From Tanypteryx hageni (lineage: Eukaryota > Arthropoda > Insecta > Odonata > Petaluridae): 64,000 bases of DNA. Under the pieces are notes generated by a model that made no database searches, was not told the DNA's origin, and was given only the letters and a program-made list of their open reading frames with translations. Location: the NCBI GenBank assembly GCA_028673005.1, contig CM054118.1:86353964-86417963 (forward strand), read 5' to 3'. Below are positions 41,059 to 51,888 of this stretch, one piece after another (position 1 is the stretch's first letter; each line of letters opens with the position of its first letter). Both the position numbers and the translations under genes were made by a program.

Positions 41059-43760
41059 CTACAAGCGGGGACGCTTGTTGCTAGGGAGGGTTTCCAGCGA
41101 ATCAAGGCTGGCGATGGGTCGCTTGTAGCGGTCCCACCACCTAACCTTGATATCGCCCAGCTTCTGCACCTCTTTGTGCCTCGATGCTGCTGCCTTGCAG
41201 TAGAATTCCTTGGACATCCTCGGAAGGAGGACGTCCAGGGATTCCACATTTCCGTCTAAGTGCAACCGGCTGACGCTCTCGTATCGGCAACGACCGAGTA
41301 TCAGCCGGAGTGCACTGTTCTGCACCACTTGCAGCCTGTAGAGGGTGGTCTTGGGCACTCCAGACCAGACCGGCGCTGCGTAAGTCATGATGGGCCTCAC
41401 GCAGCTCAGGTAGAGGCGTCTCTTGGTGTCAGCCGACAAGACACCCGGGCGCAGGATCGGACGAAGCCTCGCCAGCGCTCCGAGTGCCTTGTGGCGGACG
41501 CGCTCAACCTGAGGCTTCCAGAGAAGCCTCCGGTCTAGCACCACTCCCAGGTATGTGACTTCTGGGCACCAGGGGATAACCCCCCCCCATCACTGACAAA
41601 TCGACTCCAGGCGGCGCTCCTCTTCCAGGGTGGAAGATGATGGCCTTGGTCTTACTGGGGTTAACTACAATGCGCCATCGACGATACCAGGACACCAGTT
41701 CGTCGACGGCGCACTGCAGCGTCCTCACGGCCGCGTACGTCTTGGTAGACCGCGACAGGAGCGCCGCATCATCCGCGTACAGGGCAAGCGTAGTGTTCCA
41801 CCCAAGATCCCGAGGAGGATCTTGGGTGAAGATGTTAAAGAGGATTGGCCCCAGGACGGACCCCTGCGGGACACCGGCGCATATTCGCCGCAGTCCTGAT
41901 CCGACCTGGAGCCAAAACACCCTGAACGTCCTGCCCTGTAAGTACGACTCGATGAGCCGCACTAGCCACGCAGGAAACTGGAGTCGATGCAACTTCAACA
42001 GGAGAGCTGGATGCCACACGCGGTCGAAGGCCTTCGAGATGTCGAAGAAAGCCCCTGCGACCGCGTGGTTCCTGTTGAAGGCGTCAGTGATGAAGTGGGT
42101 CACCCTACCCAGTTGCTGGGTAGTGGAGTGCCCCTCCCGGAAGCCAAACTGCTCGTCCGGGAGAACATTCTTCTCCCGGACGATATCCACCAGCGGCATC
42201 CGGACAAGACGCTCAAAGATCTTCCCAAAGCCCGCCAGGAGAGAGATTGGGCGGATGTCCCCGGGACCAACCTCCGTTCCTGGCAGCTTCGGGAGACAGA
42301 TGATCTTTGCCCTCTTCCAGGCAGACGAAAAATATGGAATCCCGACACAACCGTTGTAAATGGCGGCCAGGAATTCTACTGCTGCGACTGGTAGCTGTCG
42401 CAAGACGATGTTGGGGATGGCATCATCCCCGGGAGCCCTCCTCGTCCCAAGGCGACGGATCACCGCAACGATCTCGAGCACCTCGAAGCGAGGGAGCTCC
42501 GCAGCATCGAGCAAGGGGCCGCGGTCAAGCGTCCCGAGTTCCCGTGCGATGTCCTCTTCGACCTCATCCGACTCTGCTGTGGCCGGGTTCAGGCAGAATA
42601 CCCCTTCCAGATATTCTGCCATCAACCCGGCTTTCTCCTCCGGAGTCCCTCCGTTGGGCAACGCAAAGCCTCATACAGGTTTTCCAGATGGACTGGTCCT
42701 CCAGGGAAAGCGTGGAAAGATGGAGTTCCCACGCGTCCGAGCGCACGTCTTTTAACATGTCCCGGACCGTCCTGTTGAGGGAGTCCATCTGGATCCTGAG
42801 GTTCAACGTACGGTGGCGCTGCCACCTCCGCCGCACGCTGTTGCGCAGCGTGATCGTCTGTCTGACGACACGAGGCAAAGCAATGCGTATACCCCCGGCT
42901 ACGTCCACCTTCGGAATCGCAGCGTCCATGGCCTGCTGGACTGTGGTGGTGAGGAGGTCGACCATGCAGTCTGCCTCCTCGCACGTCCTAGGCGGTGTTG
43001 GGTCGACCAGCAGCCTTTCCGCAATGAACTCGCGGAAGTGATGCCAGTCGGCACGAGCTAGGTCCAGACGCTGCGAAGGTGGTACTCGCACTGGCAAGTT
43101 CCCCAGAAGTAGCAGGGTCGGATTATGATCAGAGGACATATCGCACACGGAATGCATGCTGAGGGACGCCCTGATGTTGTTGATGACAGCAACATCAAGG
43201 ACGTCCCTCGAAGGGAGATAGGTGGGCTCGTTCGGCGCAAGCACCGTGAGCCTCTCTTCATCGGCAAGATCTTTCAGCCGCAGGCCCCTCAGGTTGGGGA
43301 CTCTGGAATGCCAACTGGTGTGCTTGGCATTCAGGTCCCCAAGTACGATCGAGGGGCAGCCATTCCCGACGACCTTCAAGACCTCATCCGGATCCCACGC
43401 CCTCCCCGGCGGGTAATACACCGAGGAGACCCTGATCCATCCGGTACAGGTCCTGATGTCGACGGATACAGCTTCCATCGACCCGTAGTTCCGCTCTGGA
43501 AGCGGACTATGTTCTACGGATCGATGAACTAGCAGTGCCGAGCCGCCGCGCCCCTGCCCCCTGGCGGGCTGGTTGATCCTGTCTGCTCGGTATATTGCCC
43601 AGCCAGGAATCTTCCACGCATCCGCCGGGCGGAGGTGCGTCTCGTTCACGGCGGCGACGATGGCGTGCTTCTCTTGTAGGAACGCCCGAAGCTCTTCCGT
43701 CTTTTCCTTGACACCTCGGGCGTTCCATTGCACAAGGACGCTGCACCCCCTAGTCCCCAT
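41059..43760 (-). pseudogene. Jockey ORF2: endonuclease plus reverse transcriptase, broken
   Basis: ATG at 43760 (MGTRGCSVLVQWNARG). The endonuclease keeps N13, E40 (VNETHL), GDLNAKH (D142, N144) and SSDH (D211, H212), the catalytic set of the apurinic-type nuclease. Near 42660 the frame must shift. The reverse transcriptase then shows IRPISLLAGFGKIFE, FFDISKAFDRVWH, AGVPQGSVLGP and LALYADDAALL (YADD at about 41779-41768). A run of ten C at about 41578-41589 produces a second shift, after which VLDRRLLWKPQVERVRHKAL to LETLPSNKRPRL forms the C-terminus, stopping at 41059. ORF2 nicks target DNA and copies the LINE RNA there. All catalytic motifs survive but two frameshifts prevent one product. 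Plus-strand frames of 240-244 codons over it are antisense shadows. Confidence 0.85.
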
Positions 43761-45311
43761 TGTTGAGGGCCGAGATACGCTCCTTGACCAGCTCCTCCAG
43801 GAGAGAGAGGAGGAGCTGGCCGGACGTTGAGGAGATATAACCTCTCAGCGCCCCACAAATCATCGCCACCGTCCGCCAGAAGTCGGGGCCCTCCTCGGAC
43901 CGAACCGACTCTGGCGCACTGCTCTGCGGCTTGCTAATCTTGACCGAAGCTTCGAGGCCCTTGGGAGGGACCACTTCGGCCGAGCAGGTGGCCGACTTGC
44001 GACCAAACGCTTCTCTGTTACTGCCTTTTCTACTGCCAGAGGGGCCGCGGCGGGGCCTTTCGGGGCCTCACTCTCCGCTGTTGCTTCCTCTGAAGCCTGC
44101 TGGGCTTTGGCTGCCCTGCGCCTCTCCTTTCGTAGGGCGGAGGCTGAGGGCTTCTTAGATACCGTCTCCTCCCGTACAACGGGACATGGAGCCGGTGCTA
44201 TTAAGGCGGGTTTTGGATTCGCCTGCTTATCCGGCTCAGCACCTGGCTGCTGAGTCGGAGATGGGGCACTAGCCGAAGGTGTCCGCTTGGCAGTGCCCCC
44301 AGCCACCGCGGCAAAGGGACGGGAGGCGTCCACTTTTGCCGAGGGGGCAGGCTTCATTTTTAAGGTTGGGGCACTCTTCGAAGCCTTCCCCGGAACCGAC
44401 TTCCTGACAGACTTCTGCTGCCCCTCCTCGTATCTTGCCAGCGCTTCCAAGAATGCCGGGCATTCCCGGTGCGAGGCAGGATGATCGCCCTCGCAGTTTG
44501 CGCATTTCGCAGGCTCCGAAAGCGGCTTTGAGCAGTCGTCCCCTTTGTGGGGACCGGCGCACCTGAAGCAACGCGTGTCGCACCTGCAGGCGAGCGACAC
44601 GTGGCCAAACCTCTGGCAGTTGAAACATATCAACGGCCCTCTATTCCCTCTATACTGCTCGATCTTCACCGAGCAGTGACACAGGGTTTTAATTGCCGAC
44701 ACTGGAGGGGCCCTCTCCAGGTTGGCGACAAATCTCCCTATCGAGATCCGCTTCTCTCCCTCCATCGCAGTCATCTGTCGGACGCCACGGACAATGAATC
44801 CTTTTTCCGAAAGACCTGCTGCAATGTCCTCAGGGGAGTAGCCCTTCCCTACATTTTTGATAAGCAGACGCGTCCCCTGGACCGTCTGCAGTAGCTGGGT
44901 ATGGTACTGGACCTTAGCGTCGTCCAGTACCTTCGTCGCCGCCCGGTGGTGCTCAGGCGTGTGGACGACTATTCGAGTGGAGGCCCTGTGGACCTCCAGC
45001 TCAAAGTCATCGCCGCACACCTTGCTGAGTTCAGCGGCTTTTGTTTTGTGAGAGAGGATCCCTTATACCGTGATCGGCGATACGCGGACCCTCTTTCGAG
45101 CTCCCTTGTCAGGACCTTGTCGCTCCGGAGCTGTACTCTTCCCCCCCTCAGCAGGGGAACGGGAAGGTTTCTGCCTCTTGGCTCTCCGTTTAGTAACTGG
45201 CGTAAACTCACCATCCTCGTCCGTGCTGACGACTGCATCAGCACCGAGAATGGGGGCGGACCGGTCTGCCAGAGAGGCAGTGGAAGGGGCAGGCGCTTGG
45301 CCCCCGGTCAT
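43750..45311 (-). pseudogene. Jockey ORF1 (Gag-like, three zinc knuckles), broken
   Basis: Begins MTGGQAPAPS at 45311. A single in-frame TAA at 45065-45063 interrupts it, after which the same frame continues through LSHKTKAAELSK. A RLLIKNVGKGYSPEDIAAGL block resembles the conserved region preceding Gag knuckles. Three knuckles follow at about 44627-44460: CX2CX4HX4C, CX2CX3HX4C and CX2CX3HX6C. An Ala/Lys/Pro-rich segment comes next. Around 43975 the sensible reading moves to another frame (VPPKGLEASVKISKPQ ... ELVKERISALNNGD) ending at 43750; the original frame runs into an Arg/Ser-rich nonsense tail ending at 43860. ORF1 proteins bind LINE RNA as ribonucleoprotein. Two lesions make this copy inactive. 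Confidence 0.75.
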
Positions 45312-45883
45312 TTTTCTCTTGCAAGTACTCCGTCCGTCGAGTCCATAGACTCGACCGGAGTAACGGCGGGCTGATGGCCCTGAACAGAGCCTGAATTTCC
45401 GGCACTGATGGCGGGGGTCGCTAACTTCGAACGACCAGAGGGGGGGAGCAGGGTTCCCTCCCGGGACGTCGAAGCGACGGATTTGCCAACTTTCGCGGCG
45501 TTCTTCTTGATAGGCCTCGGTTCGGGTACTATCGCGGATGTGACCCCGCTGCCGCCTTCCGAGGCTGTAAAGGGGGGGAGCGGGGCTCCCTCCCGGGACG
45601 TCGAAGCGACCGATTTTCCCTTTTTAGAGGCGTTCTCCTTGGTAGGCCTCGGTTTGGGTACTATCGCGGGTGTGACCCCGCCGACGCCTACCGAGGCTTT
45701 AACACGTTGGCCCTGGGCCGGAGTTGCGGGAAGGGCTTCGAAAGCAACCGGGGCAGCAGCATCCGGTGCCTTCTCGGCGCACATCTCCCTGTACTCCGCT
45801 GGAGTAATTCTCCCAAAGGAGGAGTCGCTTGAAAGCGACGACGACCGGGGGCGAGCGGAATCAATTTGGAGGCTCCCTTCCAT
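45308..45883 (-). CDS. Upstream Ser/Pro-rich frame of the Jockey LINE (ORF1 N-terminal or separate ORF)
   Basis: The frame is open from about 46105. The first ATG is at 45883 (MEGSLQIDSARPRSSSLSSD), giving about 191 codons. It has two copies of a ~42-residue repeat: AIVPKPRPTKENASKKGK then SVASTSREGAPLPP, and AIVPEPRPIKKNAAKVGK then SVASTSREGTLLPP. No folded domain is recognised. Its TGA (45310-45308) overlaps the ATG of the next frame (45311-45309) as ATGA. That layout would suit termination-reinitiation, but the frame may equally be the N-terminal part of ORF1 displaced by a frameshift. It has the same base composition as the rest of the element. Confidence 0.5.
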   Translation of the reverse strand: MEGSLQIDSARPRSSSLSSDSSFGRITPAEYREMCAEKAPDAAAPVAFEALPATPAQGQRVKASVGVGGVTPAIVPKPRPTKENASKKGKSVASTSREGAPLPPFTASEGGSGVTSAIVPEPRPIKKNAAKVGKSVASTSREGTLLPPSGRSKLATPAISAGNSGSVQGHQPAVTPVESMDSTDGVLAREK

Positions 45884-46125
45884 AAGGGCAGCCGACTCAA
45901 CAGACCCTTTCGGGTCACTTTCCTGGAAGGGATTATCCTCTCCATGGCGAAAAATTTCTAGGCCCTTTTCAGGGCCAAGAAAAACACGGAGGCTGACCTC
46001 AGAAGGCCAGGCTCCACCGTAACCTTGAACGACATGTACAGGTGAGCAGAAGGGACTCGTTAGCCTTCCCCTGACTTGCCGACGACCGTACGAAGCGAAA
46101 AACAAACCCGAAACCGAGTTGTCTT

Positions 46126-46242
46126 ATAGCCATTTACATCCCTGAAAATCAAAATACTCGTTAAATATGTTTTTTACTTTTGTTTTAAATATGAAACTAA
46201 CAACTGCTATGCTTATTTTATTTTGACACTATAATATCTCTA
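46126..46242. other. AT-rich junction between LINEs
   Basis: Short AT-rich stretch separating the 5' end of the Jockey element from the L3 fragment. No feature seen. Confidence 0.4.
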
Positions 46243-46760
46243 AATATAATGGTAAATGGCCAAAAATTGGAACAACTAAGTAGTTTCAAATATCTTAGCA
46301 GTATCTTAGCGCAGGATGGAAGTAGTACACAGGACATCAGTAGTAGGATTGCAATGGCAAAAGCAGCATTTAACGAGAAGAAGGAGCTTCTTCTCACAAG
46401 CAAGAAAATAAATTTAGAAACAAGGAAGAAATTAGCGAAAATGGAGCATAGCTCTTTATGGCGCAGAGACGTGTACGGTAAGGAGAAAAAAAAATATTTT
46501 GAAAGTTTTGAGATGTGGGTATGGATGAGTATGATGAAAGTGAAATGGACAGAGAGGAAAAGAAACCAAGAAGTATTAGAAATATATAGTTGGATAAGAA
46601 AGGACGCTAATAAAAACAATCAGGAAAAGAAAAGCAAATTGGATAGGGCACATATTGAGAAGACAGTGTTTACAAAGGACGATCTTAGAAGACAAAATTA
46701 GTGGAAGAAGAGGAAGATGGAGAAAAATAACAGGAATGATAAGGAATTTAAAGCAGTAAT
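46243..46760 (+). pseudogene. LINE C-terminal fragment (family L3)
   Basis: MVNGQKLEQLSSFKYLSSIL, then AMAKAAFNEKKELLLTSKKI, NLETRKKLAK, a frame change, YFESFEMWVWMSMMKVKWTE and RKRNQEVLEI. The first part repeats 21389-21540 and extends it toward the C-terminus seen at 52752-52977 (shared WTERK..N/R block). This is the thumb/C-terminal portion of a non-LTR reverse transcriptase. It is truncated at the 5' end and ends next to the CT microsatellite. Confidence 0.75.
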
Positions 46761-46783
46761 ATAGTACTCACAGTAGTACCCTC

Positions 46784-46939
<156 letters not shown>

Positions 46940-46989
46940 TATCAAAATCATTACCTATGTGAAATTACACTGTATTTATAAATGACAAG

Positions 46990-47055
46990 GTGTTTGGTGG
47001 AACAGGTCCCACTCTCGTCCTAATAAAGACGTTATTTAATTTATTTCTTTCCTTC
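46990..47055 (+). mobile_element. LINE-like 3'-tail fragment
   Basis: Contains 'ggtcccactctcgtcctaat' then 'aaagacgttatt'. The AATAAAGACG end resembles the tails at 9936 and 19676 in opposite orientation. It lies between two pyrimidine arrays. Confidence 0.35.
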
Positions 47056-47475
47056 CCTCTCTTCCCCTACCCTCTCTCCTCTCCCTTAAATATAATAGGA
47101 GATTATTGTCTCAATTTCGCCCTTAATAATGTCGTTTGCCTTTCGCTTCCCCCTCCTCCCTTATCCACCCTCTCTGTACCTCCCTCCCTCCCTCTCCCAT
47201 CCTCTCTCTCATCCCTTTCCTCTCATCCTCTCTCTTCCCTTCCCCCTCTCCCTCTACCTCTGTTCCTCTCTTATCCCTCTCCCCTTACCTCTCTTCCCTT
47301 ACCTCTCCTCCCTTTCCCTCCTCTCTTCCATTTACCTCTTTCATTTGCCACTATTCCATTTACCCGCGACGGCTTCCAATGATCTTCTCAACAAACCCCA
47401 CCCCACGCCCCTCTCTCCCCTTCTCTCTCCTTCCCACTTTCATCTTCTTTTTCCCCCTTCCTACCTTATCCATCC
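47056..47475. repeat. CT-rich low-complexity tract
   Basis: ctccctcccctc-type pyrimidine sequence, interrupted at 47090-47130. The 130-188-codon Ser/Pro/Leu frames here are artefacts. Confidence 0.85.
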
Positions 47476-47895
47476 CACGTTCCTTATCCCTTCACCAATT
47501 CTTTCTTTGCTGCGTCAAACTTTCCGTGCCGCTTACTTTGCCAACTACAAATTATTTTCCCTAACACCCTCTGCACATGCCACCAATCTTCATTTGCCAA
47601 TTATTTCTCAAATCTCAGCTCGAATAACGACCCGTATCGTCGCTCTATCAGACGGTTCCGTGAAGCTAAATGGAATGTTGGCGTCATTCAGGTGATACGT
47701 ATTGCTCTAATGTGTATATATATAAGTATATATATATATATTTGTGAGAAAACATGGCGTGTCACGGAATTCCCTGAAATTTTGAGACATAATTATAAAC
47801 ATGGTGGCGAATAGAATTCGCTGATTTAAGGAAATCAATCGGAATTTGTTTCATTACAAAATTCCAGTAATTAAAACGCCCGGAACACCCTAAAA
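47476..47895. other. Unrecognised stretch
   Basis: A short (ta)n run lies near 47720-47740. No supported gene. Confidence 0.4.
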
Positions 47896-48523
47896 CAGGG
47901 GTTCCCAACCCTATGCCCGCGGGGCACCGTGGCGCCCGCAAAGGTACTCTGTGGCGCCCGCCGAGGTTTGCTCAGGTATCCTCCCTAAAACATTAAGCTC
48001 TTTTGACGTATAATGATGAGCGTCCACAGAATCTAGAAAGTACTAGTCTAAAAAGACTTCATGACTTAGGGGCGTAGGGATTATCAGGTGTAGTCGAAAT
48101 TAAAGACCGAGTCCAATAAGCCGACCATATTGTTATGTCCCGTACCCGTGTCAGCTCAGTATGGATCCTTAAGACGTAAGGGATCTTAGAAAGGGTTTGG
48201 AATTCCGAATGAGGTGTGGCTGTTTTGTATGAAAAATGTCGATTTTCTCTTTTGTTTTGGGCGTTTGGCGTTAAAATATATCAAATTTAAGTGTGACAAA
48301 GCAAATTTAATAATCCTGATAATTTCATAGAAAATTTAGTAGTGAACAATCGACGACAATTCATTTTCGTCGATTTTGAAATTTTTACGAATTCAATTTT
48401 TATCTACATTTATCGATTTAAATCGAATCCTACCAAACCTAATTGTAAAATATTGGCGGCGCCCGCCGCTTTCGCTTTTTAAGTCGAAGGCGCCCTTGCC
48501 AACATAAAGGTTGGGAACCCCTG
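47896..48523. mobile_element. hAT-type element with exact 8-bp target duplication
   Basis: Ends caggggttcccaacc and ggttgggaacccctg are perfect inverted repeats of 15 bp. Identical octamers ccctaaaa flank it at 47888-47895 and 48524-48531. Subterminal ggcgcccgc repeats occur near both ends. The 628-bp interior has no transposase. A partial relative of its interior is at 63680-63890 (shared 'ttttgggcgtttggcg' and atttaaatcgaatcctacca blocks). Confidence 0.92.
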
Positions 48524-48531
48524 CCCTAAAA

Positions 48532-49621
48532 GATAACCTCGCAGATCTCCGGGTCTGTCCTGATCTGAAGGGGATAAATATCGCCGATCCGCTCCAGTCG
48601 TACACAGTCATTCAAGGGACAGTGAAATTTTCTATTCTTAAGTGAAGTAGGCATAGAAGTAGAAGTAGAGAAACTGTCTTATGACAATTCTCTCTCTCTC
48701 CAAGTTGGAATGCTAAAAACGAAGCTGTATATCTTCTGGCGAATGCAGCGTTTGCCCAAGCGTTCATGAATTCCGCGGCGGCCATATTCTTCCAGGAACT
48801 TAGGACTAAACAATCGGCCGTATCAGGAACTGGATGAGAAACCTAACTCATGAAACTGCTACAAACGCTTAATCTCTGCCACTGAAGAAGATAATCATAT
48901 CCTTCCGAAAAGGAAAGGAAAGAAAAACGGGGAAATGAGACCGAAAATCCACCATAGCTGGAGCAATCGCAAGAGGGGTTCCGCAAGTTGGAAAGACTAA
49001 AGAATTCCCAGCTGCTCGAAGAATTATTAAAAATCTCAGACCGAAATAGGTTAAGAAACATAGCATTATATTTCCCAAACGATGAAATTCTTCGTGAAGA
49101 ATTGTGTAATTGCCAAGATGACTCCGATAACCATAAAACAGTTTGGACGAAACAATTTCGCATTCACACTTCGAAAGAGCCATCCTTAGTTCAATTAACC
49201 GTCCATGAATCGCTTATCCGCCTATTTTATGGATTCAGAAGTTAACATGGTTTTTCTATGACTTCCAGTATTTGTCAGCAACAAAAAAGACAATAAATAA
49301 TTTAAGGAATTAACTGTCAGGTTAACGTTTATATATAATCGCCAATGTAAATCAATCAGCGTGAGGAACATTTCGCAAATGATTAAGGTGATAAGATCAT
49401 TCGCGGATGGCCTTCATTAATTTGCTAGCAGCGGTGTTGGCTGACCGCGGATTATTAATTCGTATGTGACCAAAAAAAGAAAAGAATAAGTCTATCAAAT
49501 TACTGAGTTGTTTCGACGCAGTGTGGGAAACGACTGCAAGAAATATCTTTTGGTAAACCTGGATTTATCTTTGTTAAGGTGGCTGACCCGTCCACGTACC
49601 AAGCGCGTGCGTATGAATTTA
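48532..49621. other. Unrecognised stretch
   Basis: An 85-codon plus frame (48988-49245) and overlapping ~105-codon minus frames have no motif. No element ends seen. Confidence 0.4.
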
Positions 49622-49662
49622 TGGCAAATCAACCTCTTGGATTATTATAACGTACCAACCGC
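49622..49662 (-). mobile_element. SINE subfamily A tail scrap, inverted
   Basis: ggcaaatcaacctcttggat then tattataac is the complement of the ataataatccaagaggttga-type SINE tail. Confidence 0.55.
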
Positions 49663-50479
49663 AATACGATATTATTTCCTTGTCTGATCTTATTCCCTCT
49701 GTTATAATCGGTGAGAAATAATCGAATTTTTAGTTTAAAGCAACGAAGCAACCACAATTCCTGTAACTGTCAATCCAAGCGAGAAACATTTATCTCGTAC
49801 GTAGGATCAATTTGAAATCGTGTCACGAACAAGAAGAGCAAAGAGCAATTTTCTTTCTCGATGAATTGAGGGCGTCATCTTCCCGGAAACCTTCCAAAAA
49901 CTTTAACCACAAACCGAACGGTTATACTTTTAGTTGAATTCCCTTTTTATCTCTCTTTGTTCCGCCAGAATAACCTCTCCGCCGCTCTCGCGTCTTTTCT
50001 CTCTTTCCCACGTCCTTATCTCAAAATGGCCTCAGATATAAAAAAAAACTTTAACCTTGCGTTCGCTGGAACCGCACTCAACCTCGATTTCAATTAGCCC
50101 AGGAAAGTATTTCGGAGAACGAGGAGAGATTTTCAGCCGCCATGCGTGATAATAGGAAATGCAAGAGTCTGGCGACCTTTAAAAGGGACGTATTCCATAA
50201 AGGGGAAGGGATTAAACTGAATAAATGCGAGCGCCGCTCTCTCGGAGGAAATTTAGAACACTTTCGTTTGACGCATGCGGTTGGATTTATACCCATTCCG
50301 ACGAAAATGAATTTAATCCAACACAAAGCACAAAGAAGGTAAAGAATAAAATGATATGCTGCCGACGTTCCAAATCCCCTTTTATCTTAAATTGCGTATT
50401 TTTTGTTTGTACATAATCGGGTCCATTCCGTATTAAACCTCTTCAAGCGTCAACACAACCTAACTCACACGAGGAGTCG
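49663..50479. other. Unrecognised stretch
   Basis: Open frames of 60-78 codons without motif. No repeats found. Confidence 0.4.
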
Positions 50480-50580
50480 CACTCCTTCCCTTCCCTTCCC
50501 TCCCCCTCTCCCCCTGCCCCTCTCCCCCTCCTGCCTCTCTCTAACCCTTCCTCTCCTGCCCCCCTCACTTCCTCTCTGTG
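50480..50580. repeat. CT/C-rich tract
   Basis: ccttcccttccctccccctc-type sequence; simple repeat. Confidence 0.85.
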
Positions 50581-51475
50581 ATATTTCTTAATCCGCTCTT
50601 GGCCCCATTTAATCACATATTCTGGCATTTTTGTGGGGAATATTTATGCAGCAATATGTAAGATATGAAAACATAATAGCGTAACATAATAACATAACTA
50701 TGGCGTTTATGATTTCGACATATATATTTTCTCGGCCCGACTAAAATCTCATCCCTACGAGGTCACTGAATATGAGTCGCATTTTGCTCCGACGAATGAA
50801 ATATGAAATGATATAAATACTACTGGGTTATCACGGACCCCTATAAAAATTCATAATAATACTATTTTCTTTTCACAGCGATACAGTGTACGTAGCTATA
50901 AATAATTACTTTGTTTAAATTGCAGAATTTTAATAAAAACTTACTATTTCTTAAGTCCTTTACAAGCTATGAAACTTTGGGATTTACCGAGACAGTCGAA
51001 AGTGAGCGGTATCTTAATATGTTCTCTTTTCAATAAGTGTGTGTAGTTTTAGAGATTGAAGTCGTGCTGGAGATAATTCGTGCGACGCCCACTCTAAATG
51101 AGCGTCACCCACCCGATGCCGGCGGAGATTGGGTCGCCGAAGCAGAGCAAACGCCGTAAAAGAAAAGGTCTATGAGATACACATATGTACACTACGTAGT
51201 TCCATTTCTCGTTATGGTTAGAGGATAATAATGAAAAGTTTCTAGACAACAAAAACTAACCATAAACAACAACAATAAACAATTACATGTATTAAATATT
51301 CTGGCATAAGCAAATTACTACAAATCGAGAGGGGCCCGGGATAACCCAGTAGTACCAAAAAATTATTTCCGCGAATTGATACCGCTTGCCATTTGGAAGG
51401 TCCAAGACCGAAAGATTGACCCTCCGTTGCCCTAACGATGAAATTGACTCTCTCTCTCTCTCTTTCTCTGGACAG
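50581..51475 (+). other. Upstream flank of the 51.5-kb exon
   Basis: AT-rich until about 51300, then richer. It ends in a (ct)n-type pyrimidine tract at 51449-51469 followed by ggacag, a good splice acceptor with AG at 51474-51475. No branch point can be fixed by eye. The same pyrimidine run could instead be a plain microsatellite. Confidence 0.4.
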
Positions 51476-51886
51476 CAAGTGCGATGACAGCGAGACATGC
51501 GCACTCCCCCCTTGGAGAAGAGAGGCAGGGGGGGGCGAGGGGAGAGGTCGCGGCAGGAGGAGGGGGCAAATGCTGATGGGAGCCACTCGGGCCTCATGGT
51601 CTCTCAGCCCCTGAGGAAGAAAGGGGCGGAGCGGGGCGGGGGGGCGAAGAGGCAGCCCCCCCGTCCTCCTTGGGCGTCCCTCGCCGCCCTGCCCCCGCGG
51701 CGACACCGCCTCCTGGCACTCTTGCTCCTCGCGGCGGGTGCTTATTGCCTCCTGGTGCACAGGCAGCAGCTCTCCTCCCTTCCTCCGCCCCCTCCTCCGC
51801 ATCTCGCGCTCTCCTCCTCGCGCGGGAACCGGTCGCGGGCCCTATCGGCGGTGAGAGAAAACAACACGCTGCCCACAATGCACACG
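51476..51886 (+). CDS. Candidate first coding exon of a type II membrane protein (Golgi-like topology)
   Basis: The frame opens at ATG 51497 (G at -3; in-frame TGA 12 bases upstream) and stays open for 130 codons to a consensus donor cacacg|gtgagt (GT at 51887-51888), leaving phase 0. A second ATG is at 51596. The product has a basic cytoplasmic tail (KKRG..KRQPPRPP..PPRRHR). One hydrophobic segment follows (LLALLLLAAGAYCLLV, about residues 74-89). A Pro-rich stem comes next (LPPPPPPHLALSSSRGNRS), with N-glycosylation sequons NRS and NNT. This layout is typical of Golgi glycosyltransferases and sulfotransferases, but no catalytic domain is in the window and the family cannot be named. A weaker alternative donor (gcg|gtgaga) is at 51851. 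Overlapping minus-strand frames of up to 186 codons lack such structure. Confidence 0.55.
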
Positions 51887-51888
51887 GT

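Larger units (their letters stand above)
40977..46125 (-). mobile_element. Near full-length Jockey-clade LINE
   Basis: A minus-strand element with the canonical order: a Ser/Pro-rich upstream frame, an ORF1 nucleic-acid-binding protein with three zinc knuckles, and ORF2 with endonuclease and reverse transcriptase. ORF2's ATG (43760) overlaps the likely end of ORF1 by about 11 bases. The 3' end is short: after ORF2 stops at 41059 about 80 bases remain to a tttt run at 40977-40980 (AAAA on the coding strand). The GC content is clearly above the flanks. No target duplication was identified. Frameshifts at about 43975, 42660 and 41585 and a stop at 45065-45063 make it inactive. Confidence 0.85.

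Noticed and set aside
41637..43041. Plus-strand frames of 240 and 244 codons
   Set aside because: Antisense shadows of the GC-rich Jockey ORF2. The minus strand carries all conserved motifs.
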